A stretch of 64,000 nucleotides of DNA, from NCBI RefSeq assembly GCF_000015265.1, contig NC_008699.1, positions 2,728,001 through 2,792,000 of the forward strand. The letters are read 5' to 3'. The stretch comes from Nocardioides sp. JS614 (GTDB lineage: Bacteria > Actinomycetota > Actinomycetes > Propionibacteriales > Nocardioidaceae). This document shows positions 34,556-43,048 of this stretch, piece by piece. Position 1 is the stretch's first letter. Every line of letters starts with the position of its first letter. Position numbers and translations under genes: made by a program. The notes beneath the pieces were generated by a model that was given only the letters and a program-made list of their open reading frames with translations, was not told where the DNA came from and ran no database searches.

Positions 34556-35138
34556 CCCCCGGGTCCCGCGAGGCGCGCGCGACGACGAGCCCGGCGACCA
34601 GCGCCCCGAGGGTCCCGAGCGTCTCGTCGCCGAGGGTGTCCTCGTAGGCCGTGTCGATCTCGGTCCCGTGCCGGATGAACGTGTACCACTCACCGAGCTC
34701 CCACCCGATGGCGAGGACGGCGCCGAGCCCGGTGACGAGCACGACCACCGCCCAGGTCGGCTGCACCCGCCGGCAGAGGATCAGCCCGAGGCCGCTGAGC
34801 AGCAGCGCCCAGTTCGCGAAGTGGTTGAGGTCGTCCCACCACCCGAGCGCGTCGTACAGGTCGAGGCTGTTGCCGGTCACGTCGACCAGGAACGGGAGCA
34901 TCACCAGCGTGAAGGCACCGTACGGCGCCTCCTCGCGCGACCACCCGCGGTGCCGCGCCACCAGGAACCAGATGGCCGGCGTGAGCAGCATCAGCAGGGG
35001 GTAGGCGACCAGCCGCGCCCCGAACGCCTTGTCGGCGAACCGGTCGATGCCCGGGACCCATTCGGCGACGGCGAGCTGCGTGACGGTCAGGACCAGGACG
35101 AGTGCGGGCAGCCAGGGTGGGCAGCGACGGGTCGGCAC
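34533..35138 (-). CDS. DUF2238-like integral membrane protein
   Basis: 201-residue membrane protein with about five helices. Conserved landmarks are YDALGWWDDLNHFANWALLLSGLGL and GWELGEWYTF, with a C-terminal helix TLGTLGALVAGLVVA. This D/E-rich sequence at membrane borders fits the DUF2238/YjdF type. Function is unknown. Start is taken as GTG 35138 from the hydrophobic N-terminus; the long upstream frame overlaps the luciferase-like gene in antisense. It converges with the sortase gene, overlapping its 3' end by 23 bp. Confidence 0.75.
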   Translation of the reverse strand: MPTRRCPPWLPALVLVLTVTQLAVAEWVPGIDRFADKAFGARLVAYPLLMLLTPAIWFLVARHRGWSREEAPYGAFTLVMLPFLVDVTGNSLDLYDALGWWDDLNHFANWALLLSGLGLILCRRVQPTWAVVVLVTGLGAVLAIGWELGEWYTFIRHGTEIDTAYEDTLGDETLGTLGALVAGLVVARASRDPGATRPASR

Positions 35139-35231
35139 GGGAGCATGGTGCCAGCAGGGACCGGAATACCCGGGGAGCCGCCCGGGTTGCAGGGGTAGTT
35201 CGAGATTCAACCACCCCTGTCTGAGGAGCGA

Positions 35232-36362
35232 ATGGCCATGCAGTTCGGGATCTTCTCCGTCGGCGACGTGACGACGGACCCCACCACCGGACACACGCCG
35301 ACCGAGCACGAGCGGATCAAGGCGCAGGTGGAGATCGCGAAGAAGGCCGAGGAGGTCGGCCTGGACGTGGTCGCGGTCGGCCAGCACCACAACCCGCCGT
35401 TCGTCGCCTCGTCCCCGACCACGACGATGGCCTACATCGCCGCCCAGACCGAGCGGATCCTGCTCTCGACCTCGACCACGCTGATCACCACCACGGACCC
35501 GGTGCGGATCGCCGAGGACTACGGCACGCTCCAGCACCTCACCGACGGCCGGATGGACCTGATGCTGGGCCGCGGCAACACCGGCCCCGTCTACCCGTGG
35601 TTCGGCAAGGACATCCGCGAGGGCATCAACCTCGCCATCGAGAACTACGCGCTGCTGCACCGGCTGTGGCACGAGGACGTCGTGAGCTGGGAGGGCCGGT
35701 TCCGCACGCCGCTGCAGGGCTTCACCTCGACGCCGCGGCCGCTGGACGGCGTCGCGCCGTTCGTCTGGCACGGGTCGATCCGCAGTCCCGAGATCGCCGA
35801 ACAGGCGGCGTACTACGGCGACGGCTTCTTCTCCAACCACATCTTCTGGCCCGCCTCCCACACCAAGCAGATGATCGCGCTCTACCGGCGCCGCTTCGAG
35901 CACTACGGCCACGGCACCGCTGCGCAGGCGATCGTCGGCCTCGGCGGCCAGTTCTTCATGCGCAAGAACAGCCAGGACGCGGTGCGCGAGTTCCGTCCGT
36001 ACTTCGACAACGCACCGGTCTACGGCCACGGCCCGTCGATGGAGGAGTTCACCGCGCAGACGCCGCTCACCGTCGGCTCCACCCAGCAGGTGCTCGAGCG
36101 CACGCTGAGCTTCCGCGAGTACGTCGGCGACTACCAGCGCCAGCTGTTCCTCGTCGACCACGCCGGTCTCCCGACGAAGATCGTCCTCGAGCAGCTCGAC
36201 CTGCTCGGCGAGATCCTCCCCGACCTGCGGGCCGGCTTCGCGGAGGGCCGCCCCGCGGACGTGCCGGACGCGCCCACCCACGCCGCCCGGGTCGCCGCCG
36301 CCGGCGGTCCGCACGACTCCACGCTGCACGCCGTCGACGACGTCACCGGGGTGTCGGTATGA
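35232..36362 (+). CDS. LLM-class flavin-dependent oxidoreductase (CE1758-like)
   Basis: 376-residue luciferase-like monooxygenase. It starts MAMQFGIFSVGDV and carries AEEVGLDVVAVGQHHNPPF, RILLSTSTTLITTTDPVRIAEDYGTLQHLTDGRMDLMLGRG and VWHGSIRSPEIAEQAAYYGDGFFSNHIFWP, the LLM pattern close to the corynebacterial CE1758 family. It uses reduced FMN, which the overlapping next gene can supply: the ATGA overlap couples it to a CE1759-type FMN reductase. Substrate is unknown. Confidence 0.88.
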   Translation: MAMQFGIFSVGDVTTDPTTGHTPTEHERIKAQVEIAKKAEEVGLDVVAVGQHHNPPFVASSPTTTMAYIAAQTERILLSTSTTLITTTDPVRIAEDYGTLQHLTDGRMDLMLGRGNTGPVYPWFGKDIREGINLAIENYALLHRLWHEDVVSWEGRFRTPLQGFTSTPRPLDGVAPFVWHGSIRSPEIAEQAAYYGDGFFSNHIFWPASHTKQMIALYRRRFEHYGHGTAAQAIVGLGGQFFMRKNSQDAVREFRPYFDNAPVYGHGPSMEEFTAQTPLTVGSTQQVLERTLSFREYVGDYQRQLFLVDHAGLPTKIVLEQLDLLGEILPDLRAGFAEGRPADVPDAPTHAARVAAAGGPHDSTLHAVDDVTGVSV

Positions 36363-36958
36363 GCACCCGCCTGGTCGTCGTCAGCGCCGGCCTGAGCGTG
36401 CCGTCCTCGACCCGGCTCCTGGCCGACCGGCTCGCCTCCGCGGCAGTCGCCGCCGTGCACGAGCCGGTCGAGGTCGACGTGATCGAGCTGCGGCCCCTGG
36501 CGCACGCCCTGGCCGACAACCTGCTCACCGGCTTCCCCTCCGGTGAGCTGGCCGACGCCATCGAGACGGTCCGCCGCGCGGACGCCGTGATCGCCGTGAC
36601 ACCGGTGTTCTCCGCGTCCTACAGCGGCCTGTTCAAGTCGTTCTTCGACGTGCTCGACAGCGACGTGCTGGAGGGCTTGCCGGTCCTGGTGGCGGCAACG
36701 GCGGGCACGGCCCGGCACTCACTGGTGCTCGAGCACGCGCTCCGGCCCTTGTTCACCTACCTGCACGCGGTGGTGGTCCCCACCGGTGTCTTCGCGGCGA
36801 GCGAGGACTTCGGGGGGCCGGGGCTCGAGGCCCGGATCCAGCGGGCGGCCGGCGAGCTGGCCGCGCTGCTGGCCGGAGCGCCGCGCCGGCGGGCGCGGAC
36901 GATCGAGGACGAGTTCGCAGACCCGACGCCCTTCGAGGAGCTGCTGCGCGGCGCCTGA
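36359..36958 (+). CDS. NAD(P)H-dependent FMN reductase (CE1759-like)
   Basis: 199-residue flavodoxin-fold FMN reductase. The N-terminus LVVVSAGLSVPSSTRLLADRL is the flavin-phosphate loop, and VIAVTPVFSASYSGLFKSFFDVLD and VAATAGTARHSL line the flavin site. It should provide reduced FMN to the luciferase-like monooxygenase encoded by the preceding gene, with which it overlaps by ATGA. This two-gene unit is a known partnership in corynebacteria and relatives, of unknown substrate. Confidence 0.88.
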   Translation: MSTRLVVVSAGLSVPSSTRLLADRLASAAVAAVHEPVEVDVIELRPLAHALADNLLTGFPSGELADAIETVRRADAVIAVTPVFSASYSGLFKSFFDVLDSDVLEGLPVLVAATAGTARHSLVLEHALRPLFTYLHAVVVPTGVFAASEDFGGPGLEARIQRAAGELAALLAGAPRRRARTIEDEFADPTPFEELLRGA

Positions 36959-36992
36959 GGGCGCGGCGTACGCCCGTGACCCGCCCCGACGC

Positions 36993-37520
36993 TCAGTGCT
37001 GGTACGTGCCGTGCAGGATGGCCCGGCCCGCGGTCTTGAACGCGAGGTTGAACGAGACCACCGCGGGCGAGGCGTCGGAGTCGACGCCGAGCGAGTCCTC
37101 CTGCACGGCGTGCACCACGAAGAAGTAGCGGTGCACCTGGTCGCCCTGCGGGGGAGCCGCCCCCATGAACGCCTTCGGGCCGCCGTCGTTGCGGCACATG
37201 AAGGCCCCGCCCGGGAGGGTCGCGCCCTCGGCGCCCGCCCCGGCGTCGAGCGAGGTCACCTCGGCGGGAAGGTCGACCAGCACCCAGTGCCAGAAGCCGC
37301 TCGGCGTCGGCGCGTCCGGGTCGAAGCAGGTGACGGTGTAGCTCTTGGTGCCCTCCGGGGCGCCCTCCCAGGACAGCTGGGGCGAGGTGTTGCCCGCCGC
37401 GGCGACCTGGTCGTCCTTCAGCGGCCGGCCGTCGGTGACGTCCGCACTGGTCACCGTGAACGAGGGGACGGCGGGCAGCAGGTCGTACGGGTTCGGACTG
37501 ACGGGCCGGTCGAGGCTCAT
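36993..37520 (-). CDS. YbhB/YbcL-type (Raf kinase inhibitor-like, PEBP) protein
   Basis: 175-residue PEBP-fold protein. Landmarks are SPQLSWEGAPEGTKSYTVTCFDPDAPTPSGFWHWVLVDLP, with the D-P-D-A-P and H-W residues of the anion-binding pocket, then GPKAFMGAAPPQGDQVHRYFFVVHAV. Bacterial members are cytoplasmic proteins with a proposed small-molecule or phosphate-binding pocket; no signalling role is proved. ATG 37520 has GGAG a few bases upstream. It converges with the FMN reductase gene and diverges from the siroheme synthase gene. Confidence 0.9.
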   Translation of the reverse strand: MSLDRPVSPNPYDLLPAVPSFTVTSADVTDGRPLKDDQVAAAGNTSPQLSWEGAPEGTKSYTVTCFDPDAPTPSGFWHWVLVDLPAEVTSLDAGAGAEGATLPGGAFMCRNDGGPKAFMGAAPPQGDQVHRYFFVVHAVQEDSLGVDSDASPAVVSFNLAFKTAGRAILHGTYQH

Positions 37521-37622
37521 GACGCTCCTACCTGGTAGCTCAGGGTGCGGGACCACTTCAACGTAGTCCGGTGGCTGAACGCGCGCCACAGCCGCAGCGG
37601 CCGGGGCCGCGATGATGTCCGG

Positions 37623-38846
37623 ATGGACGAGTACTCGACGTACCCCTCGGGGCTGCGGCTGTCCGGACGCCGGGTCGTGGTGGTCGGCGGGGGGCAGGTG
37701 GCCCAGCGCCGCGTGCCGCACCTGATCGCAGCGGGCGCCGACGTGCACGTGGTCAGCCCGCAGGTGACGCCGGCGATCGAGGGCATGGTCGGCTCGGGCG
37801 AGGTGACCTGGCACGAACGCGGCTTTGCAGACACCGACCTCGACGAGGCGTGGTACGTCGTCGCCGCGACCGACGACCACGCGGTGAACGAGCAGGTGTC
37901 GGACGCGGCCGAGGCGCGGCGCGTGTTCTGCGTGCGGTCCGACGACGCCAGCCGCGCGAGCGCGTGGACGCCGGCGGTCGGGCGGCACGCGGGCGTCACG
38001 GTCGCCGTGCTCGGCCAGCGCGAGCCGCGACGGTCGGCGGCGGTGCGCGACGAGATCCTCGAGGGCCTGCGCGAGGGCACGATCGTCGCCCGGCACCAGC
38101 GCGACCGCAGCGCCGGCGTGGTCCTGGTGGGCGGGGGCCCGGGCGACCCCGAGCTGATGACCGTGGCCGGCCGCAAGGCACTGGTCGAGGCGGACGTCGT
38201 GGTCGCCGACCGGCTGGCGCCGCGCGAGCTGCTCGGCGAGCTGCCCGCCGACGTCGAGCTGATCGACGTCGCGAAGCTCCCCCGGGGCCGGTCGGCCCTG
38301 CAGGAGGAGATCAACCGCGTCATCATCGAGCGGGCCCGGGCGGGCAAGCGGGTGGTCCGCTTCAAGGGCGGCGACAACTTCGTCTTCGGGCGCGGGTTCG
38401 AGGAGGTCATCGCGTGCCGCGAGGCCGGCGTGCCGGTCACGGTCGTGCCGGGGCTGACCAGCTCGATCGCCGTACCCGCGGTCGCCGGGATCCCGGTGAC
38501 CCACCGCGGGGTGGCGCACGAGTTCACCATCGTGTCCGGGCACCTGCCACCCGGACACCCGCAGTCGCAGGTCAACTGGACAGCGCTCGGCGCGCTGCGC
38601 GGCACCGTCGTGCTGATGATGGCGGTCGAGAACGCACCCCGGATCGCGACCGCACTCGTCGCGGGCGGCCGGGCGGGCTCGACGCCGGTGGCCGTGGTCT
38701 GTGAGGGCACGATGCCGGGGGAGCGGACCGTCCTCGCGACCCTCGACACCCTGGCCACGCGTCTGGAGGAGGAGTCCGTGCGGCCGCCCGCGGTCATCGT
38801 GGTGGGCGAGGTGGTCCGGGTGGCCCATCCGCGACACTTTGCGTGA
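37623..38846 (+). CDS. cysG: siroheme synthase: precorrin-2 dehydrogenase/ferrochelatase fused to uroporphyrinogen-III methyltransferase
   Basis: 407-residue CysG-type fusion. The N-terminal NAD domain (RVVVVGGGQVAQRR at about 17-30) covers precorrin-2 oxidation and iron insertion. The C-terminal SUMT part starts VVLVGGGPGDPELMTVAGRKAL (about 166), then VVVADRLAP, RFKGGDNFVFGRGFEEV and VVPGLTSSIAVPAVAGIPVTHRG. Together they turn uroporphyrinogen III into siroheme for sulfite and nitrite reductases. ATG 37623 is chosen at the start of the conserved region; an in-frame ATG at 37545 adds a nonconserved Arg-rich piece. Its stop overlaps the start of the rRNA methyltransferase gene (TGATG). Confidence 0.95.
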   Translation: MDEYSTYPSGLRLSGRRVVVVGGGQVAQRRVPHLIAAGADVHVVSPQVTPAIEGMVGSGEVTWHERGFADTDLDEAWYVVAATDDHAVNEQVSDAAEARRVFCVRSDDASRASAWTPAVGRHAGVTVAVLGQREPRRSAAVRDEILEGLREGTIVARHQRDRSAGVVLVGGGPGDPELMTVAGRKALVEADVVVADRLAPRELLGELPADVELIDVAKLPRGRSALQEEINRVIIERARAGKRVVRFKGGDNFVFGRGFEEVIACREAGVPVTVVPGLTSSIAVPAVAGIPVTHRGVAHEFTIVSGHLPPGHPQSQVNWTALGALRGTVVLMMAVENAPRIATALVAGGRAGSTPVAVVCEGTMPGERTVLATLDTLATRLEEESVRPPAVIVVGEVVRVAHPRHFA

Positions 38847-39649
38847 TGGCCACCCTGCTCGAGATCACCGACCCGACCGACCCGCGCCTCGCGGACTACC
38901 GCGACCTGCGCGACGTCGAGCTGCGCAAGCACCTCGAGGCCACCCACGGGCTGTTCCTCGCCGAGGGGGAGAAGGTGGTGCGCCGCTCGGTCGAGGCGGG
39001 CTTCACCCCGCGCTCCTTCCTGATGGCGCCGCGCTGGCTCGACGGCCTGGCCGAGGTCCTCGACCGCTCCGACGCGCCGTGCTACGTGGTCTCCGCGGCG
39101 CTCGCCGAGGAGGTCACCGGGTTCCACGTCCACCGCGGCGCCCTGGCCTCCCTCGAGCGCCGACCGCTGCCATCGGTCGACTCCGTGCTGTCCGGCGCCC
39201 GGTCGGTCCTGGTGCTCGAGGACATCGTCGACCACACGAACATCGGCGCGATCTTCCGGTCCGGCGCCGCCCTCGGGTTCGACGCCGTGCTGCTCGCGCC
39301 ACGTTGCGCCGACCCGCTCTACCGACGCTCGATCAAGGTCGCGATGGGCGCGGTGTTCGCGGTGCCGTGGACCCGGCTGCCGGACTGGTACGGCGCGCTC
39401 CCGGAGCTCTCCGCCGCCGGGTTCACCACCGTGGCGCTCACCCTGGCCACCGACGCCGTGCCGATCGAGTCGGCCGTCGCCGGGCTGGACAAGGTCGCGC
39501 TCGTGCTCGGCTCCGAGGGCCATGGGCTCTCGCCGCGCTGGGAGCAGGCCGCCGACCGCCGGGCGATCATCCCGATGCGCGAGGGCATCGATTCGCTCAA
39601 CGTGGCCGCCGCCACCGCCGTCGCCTGCTACGTCACTGCCCGCCGCTGA
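38846..39649 (+). CDS. SpoU/TrmH-family RNA methyltransferase
   Basis: 267-residue SPOUT methyltransferase, probably 2'-O-methylating rRNA or tRNA. Motif 1 is VLEDIVDHTNIGAIFRSGAALGFDAVLL (N of NIG and R of FRS catalytic), motif 2 ALVLGSEGHGL, motif 3 IIPMREGIDSLNVAAATAVACY; the order and knot are typical. The N-terminal substrate-binding domain (about 1-105) is present. Coupled to cysG through TGATG. Its stop is followed 33 nt later by palindrome copy 2. Which RNA is modified is not visible. Confidence 0.92.
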   Translation: MATLLEITDPTDPRLADYRDLRDVELRKHLEATHGLFLAEGEKVVRRSVEAGFTPRSFLMAPRWLDGLAEVLDRSDAPCYVVSAALAEEVTGFHVHRGALASLERRPLPSVDSVLSGARSVLVLEDIVDHTNIGAIFRSGAALGFDAVLLAPRCADPLYRRSIKVAMGAVFAVPWTRLPDWYGALPELSAAGFTTVALTLATDAVPIESAVAGLDKVALVLGSEGHGLSPRWEQAADRRAIIPMREGIDSLNVAAATAVACYVTARR

Positions 39650-39682
39650 CCCGCCGCTGACCCGCCGCCCGAAGGCCGTGGG

Positions 39683-39737
39683 GTTTGGTCACCAACGACA
39701 GCCCGAACCGGCCCAGGACTGTCGTTGGTGACCAAAC
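39683..39737. repeat. 55-bp palindromic repeat, copy 2 (perfect 19-bp arms)
   Basis: GTTTGGTCACCAACGACAG (39683-39701) and its exact reverse complement (39719-39737) around a 17-nt loop. Placed almost centrally between the convergent RNA methyltransferase and peptide deformylase genes (33 nt from each). Confidence 0.96.
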
Positions 39738-39770
39738 GGCAACACATCTCGACCCGGCGCGAGGCCCGGC

Positions 39771-40370
39771 TCAGCCTGCGGGCCACTCCAGCGGGTAGTC
39801 CTCGACCGCACGGTCGTGCGCCTTCTGCAGCCGTTTGCGCAGCTTGGTGGAGAGCCGATCGCCGAAGACCGTGCCCCGGGTGTGGTCGGTCTCGTGCTGG
39901 AGGCAGCGCGCCAGCAGTCCGTCGCCGGAGAAGCTGACCGGCTCGCCGTCCAGTCCGGTGCCGGTGACGGAGGCCTGGTCGGGCCGGGCGCACTCGACAT
40001 GCGCGCCCGGGAAAGAGAGGCAGCCCTCCTCGGACTCGTCGAGCTGGCGGTCCCGGCCCTCCGGGAGGGTCAGCTGCGGGTTGCACACGACGCCGACCGT
40101 GTGGACGCCGGAGTCGTCAGGACAGTCGAAGACGAACATCGCGAGGTCGACGCCGATCTGGCAGGCGGCGAGCCCGACTCCGTCCGCGGCGTACATGGTC
40201 GCGACCATGTCGGCGGCCAGGGCGCGGAGCTCGTCGTCGTACGTCGTGACCGGCTGCTGCGCCCGGTGCATGACCGGCGTCCCCCAGCGGGTGATCGACC
40301 GCGCGGTGCCGCCCTCCGGCAACGGACCGTGTGGGGCGTGCGGCGGTCCTTGGTCGTCGGGGGAAGACAT
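39771..40370 (-). CDS. def: peptide deformylase
   Basis: 199-residue peptide deformylase removing formyl groups from new proteins. The three PDF motifs are present: GVGLAACQIG (motif 1), EEGCLSFPG with Cys117 metal ligand (motif 2) and QHETDH with His159, Glu160 and His163 (motif 3). An N-terminal extension (about 1-25, Pro/Gly/Asp-rich) precedes the domain. ATG 40370 is favoured because TACGCT ends 7 nt upstream on the minus strand. It diverges from the fadE24-like gene and converges with the RNA methyltransferase gene. Confidence 0.93.
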   Translation of the reverse strand: MSSPDDQGPPHAPHGPLPEGGTARSITRWGTPVMHRAQQPVTTYDDELRALAADMVATMYAADGVGLAACQIGVDLAMFVFDCPDDSGVHTVGVVCNPQLTLPEGRDRQLDESEEGCLSFPGAHVECARPDQASVTGTGLDGEPVSFSGDGLLARCLQHETDHTRGTVFGDRLSTKLRKRLQKAHDRAVEDYPLEWPAG

Positions 40371-40377
40371 GGGGAGC

Positions 40378-40383
40378 AGCGTA
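40378..40383 (-). promoter_or_regulatory. -10 box TACGCT of def
   Basis: Minus-strand TACGCT, 7 nt before ATG 40370; leaderless def transcript. Confidence 0.45.
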
Positions 40384-40416
40384 GCCAGCGTGTGACTCGA
40401 CGCACGCAGCCGCCTG

Positions 40417-40443
40417 TAGCGTCGGGTGTAACTCCGAGTTACA
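40417..40443 (+). promoter_or_regulatory. promoter and TetR-like operator of the acyl-CoA dehydrogenase pair
   Basis: TAGCGT at 40417-40422 is the likely -10 box. A perfect odd palindrome TGTAACTCCGAGTTACA (40427-40443, 8-bp arms) starts 4 nt downstream, covering the expected transcription start. A repressor bound here would block initiation, as TetR-family fatty-acid regulators do. The regulator gene is not in the window. Confidence 0.6.
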
Positions 40444-40451
40444 TTTGCCGC

Positions 40452-41822
40452 ATGTCCCCTACATCGGCCAACCGCCTGCGACCCGGCGGCAAGCATGGAC
40501 TGTCCACCAAGGAGACCCGCGACCCGATCGGGTACGCCGTCGCCGCGCTCAGCCGGCTGGCCCAGAGCGACGTGCTGGACCGGCTGGGCCTGCGCAAGCA
40601 GGCCGAGCGGGGCGTCTTCACCGTGACCCGCACCGGGTTCCGGGCCGCAACCGCCGCGAGTCGCCAGTTCGCCCGCGCCGGGAAGGCCGGAGGAGCCGGG
40701 ACCCGACCCGTGCCCGCGGCCGGGTCGGGCGTCTTCGACCTGACCCCGAGCGAGGACGAGCAGCTGCTCGTGGACGTCGTCAGCGAGCTCGCCGACGAGG
40801 TGTTCCGGCCCGCGGCCGCCGAGGCCGACGAGGCCTGCGCCGCCCCCGAAGCCGTCCTCAAGGCGGGACTCGAGGTGGGGCTGCCGATCCTGGGCGTGCC
40901 GGAGGCGCTCGGCGGGATCTCGGAGGAGCGCTCCGCGGTCGCCGGCACCCTTGTGGCGGAGGCGCTCGCGCGCGGCGACCTCGGCCTCGCGGTCGCGTCG
41001 CTCGCGCCCGGGTCGGTCGCGACCGCGCTCGGCCTGTGGGGCACCGACGCGCAGCAGCAGACCTACCTGCCGGCGTTCACCGGCGACGCCGTACCGGCTG
41101 CCGCGATCGCGCTCACCGAGCCGACCGTCCTCTTCGACGTCCTGGCGCCGGCCACCACCGCCGTGCGCACCGAAGACGGCTTCGTGCTCAACGGCGTGAA
41201 GTCGGCGGTGCCGCGCGGCGCCGACGCCGAGCTGTTCGTCGTCGGCGCCCTGCTGGACGACGCCCCGGTGCTGTTCCTCGTCGAGTCGAGCACCCCGGGC
41301 CTCGAGGTGGTTGCCGACCCGGCGATGGGCGTCCGCGCGGCTGGACTGACCCGCCTCGTCCTCACCGACGTGGCCCTGCCCTCCGACTCGGTGCTCGGCG
41401 CGGTCGACGGCTCGACGTACGCCGAGTGCGTCCGCCTGTCCCGGCTCGCCTGGTGCGCGCTCGCCGTGGGCACCGGCCAGGCCGTGCTCGACTACGTGAC
41501 GCCGTACGTCAAGGAGCGTCAGGCCTTCGGGGAGCCCGTGGCCCACCGCCAGTCGGTGGCCTTCATGGTCGCCGACATCGCGATCGAGCTGCAGGCGATG
41601 CGGCTGCTGACCTGGAAGGCCGCGGCCAGGGCCGCGGCCGGCAAGGACTTCGCACGAGAGGTCGCCCTCGCCCGTCGGCTGTGCGCCGAGAAGGGCATGC
41701 AGATCGGCAACGACGGCGTCCAGCTGCTCGGCGGCCACGGCTACGTCAAGGAACACCCGGTGGAGCGGTGGTACCGCGACCTCCGGGCCATCGGTGTCAT
41801 GGAAGGCGCGGTGCTCGTGTAA
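40452..41822 (+). CDS. acyl-CoA dehydrogenase, FadE24-like
   Basis: 456-residue acyl-CoA dehydrogenase-fold protein with a long basic N-terminal extension (about 1-95) before the helical domain (SEDEQLLVDVVSELADEVFRPAAAEAD). Central beta domain has AAIALTEPTVLFDV and the C-terminal domain YVKERQAFGEPVAHRQSVAFMVADIAIELQAMRLL and NDGVQLLGGHGYVKEHPVERWYRDLRAI. Length and pairing resemble M. tuberculosis FadE24 (Rv3139). It overlaps the next dehydrogenase gene as TAATG, implying a heteromeric enzyme. Probably controlled by the palindrome at 40427-40443. Acyl substrate unknown. Confidence 0.85.
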   Translation: MSPTSANRLRPGGKHGLSTKETRDPIGYAVAALSRLAQSDVLDRLGLRKQAERGVFTVTRTGFRAATAASRQFARAGKAGGAGTRPVPAAGSGVFDLTPSEDEQLLVDVVSELADEVFRPAAAEADEACAAPEAVLKAGLEVGLPILGVPEALGGISEERSAVAGTLVAEALARGDLGLAVASLAPGSVATALGLWGTDAQQQTYLPAFTGDAVPAAAIALTEPTVLFDVLAPATTAVRTEDGFVLNGVKSAVPRGADAELFVVGALLDDAPVLFLVESSTPGLEVVADPAMGVRAAGLTRLVLTDVALPSDSVLGAVDGSTYAECVRLSRLAWCALAVGTGQAVLDYVTPYVKERQAFGEPVAHRQSVAFMVADIAIELQAMRLLTWKAAARAAAGKDFAREVALARRLCAEKGMQIGNDGVQLLGGHGYVKEHPVERWYRDLRAIGVMEGAVLV

Positions 41823-43039
41823 TGGCGATCAATCTGGACGATCCGAAGAAGTTCCGGCCGCTGGTCGGCCAGGCCCACCAGGTCGCGATGAACATGCTGC
41901 GACCGATCTCGCGCAAGTACGACAAGGCCGAGCATGCCTACCCGCAGGAGCTCGACATGTTGGCCGCGATGATCGACGGGCTCTCCGAGTCCGGTGCGAG
42001 CGAGGGCGCGGGGGCGGCCGGTGTCCGGCGCGACGAGTCGACCGGCGCCGACGAGGGCGTGAAGAACGGCGCCAACCTCGCCTCGGTGATGTCGATCGCC
42101 GAGATGTGCTGGGGCGACGTCGGCCTGCTGCTCTCGATGCCGCGCCAGGGCCTGGGCAACTCCGCGATCGCGTCCGTGGCCAACGCGGAGCAGGCGGAGC
42201 GGTTCGCGGGCGTCTGGGCCGGGATGGCGATCACCGAACCCGGCACCGGCTCGGACTCGGCGAACATCACGACCACGGCCGTCCTCGACGGTGACGCGTA
42301 CGTGCTGAACGGCGAGAAGATCTTCGTGACGTCCGGCGATCGCTGCGACGCGGTCGTCGTCTGGGCGACGCTGGACCGCGATCTCGGCCGGGCGGCGATC
42401 AAGTCGTTCGTCGTCCCGAAGGGCACGCCCGGCATGCGCGTGGAGCGGCTCGAGCACAAGCTCGGCATCAAGGCCTCCGACACCGCGACGATCATCTTCG
42501 ACGACTGCCGGGTGCCGCGCGAGAACCTCCTCGGCTCACCGGAGATCGACGTCAAGCAGGGCTTCGCCGGGGCGATGGCCACCTTCGACAACACCCGCCC
42601 GCTCGTGGCCTCCATGGCCGTCGGGTGCGCCAAGGCCGCGCTGGACCTCACCCGCGACCTCCTCGAGCAGGCCGGTGTCGAGATCGATTACGACCGCCCC
42701 GCCCTGTCCCAGTCCGCGGCCGCCGCGAAGTTCCTCCAGATGGAGGCCGACTGGGAGGCCGCCCACCTGCTGATGCTCCAGGCCGCGTGGATGGCGGACA
42801 ACCGACAGCCGAACTCCCTCGAGGCGTCGATGGCGAAGGCGAAGGCGGGCCGGGTCGGGTCGGACATCACGCTGTCCTGCGTCGAGCTCGCCGGTTCGGT
42901 CGGCTACAGCGAGGCCGAGCTGCTGGAGAAGTGGGCCCGGGACTCGAAGATCCTCGACATCTTCGAGGGCACCCAGCAGATCCAGCAGCTGATCGTGGCG
43001 CGCCGGGTCCTGGGCCTGACGAGTGCCGAGCTGAAGTAG
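41822..43039 (+). CDS. acyl-CoA dehydrogenase, FadE23-like
   Basis: 405-residue acyl-CoA dehydrogenase. The FAD-contacting part is GMAITEPGTGSDSANITTTAVLDGDAYVLNGEKIFVTSGDRCDAVVVWA, and the C-terminal part ends ILDIFEGTQQIQQLIVARRVLG, the usual signature with Glu in EGTQQIQ. Length matches FadE23 (Rv3140) of M. tuberculosis, the partner of FadE24. Start ATG 41822 overlaps the preceding stop, so the two chains are made together in equal amounts, typical of alpha2beta2 acyl-CoA dehydrogenases. Followed by a convergent gene 9 nt later. Confidence 0.88.
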   Translation: MAINLDDPKKFRPLVGQAHQVAMNMLRPISRKYDKAEHAYPQELDMLAAMIDGLSESGASEGAGAAGVRRDESTGADEGVKNGANLASVMSIAEMCWGDVGLLLSMPRQGLGNSAIASVANAEQAERFAGVWAGMAITEPGTGSDSANITTTAVLDGDAYVLNGEKIFVTSGDRCDAVVVWATLDRDLGRAAIKSFVVPKGTPGMRVERLEHKLGIKASDTATIIFDDCRVPRENLLGSPEIDVKQGFAGAMATFDNTRPLVASMAVGCAKAALDLTRDLLEQAGVEIDYDRPALSQSAAAAKFLQMEADWEAAHLLMLQAAWMADNRQPNSLEASMAKAKAGRVGSDITLSCVELAGSVGYSEAELLEKWARDSKILDIFEGTQQIQQLIVARRVLGLTSAELK

Positions 43040-43048
43040 GGCCGCTCC

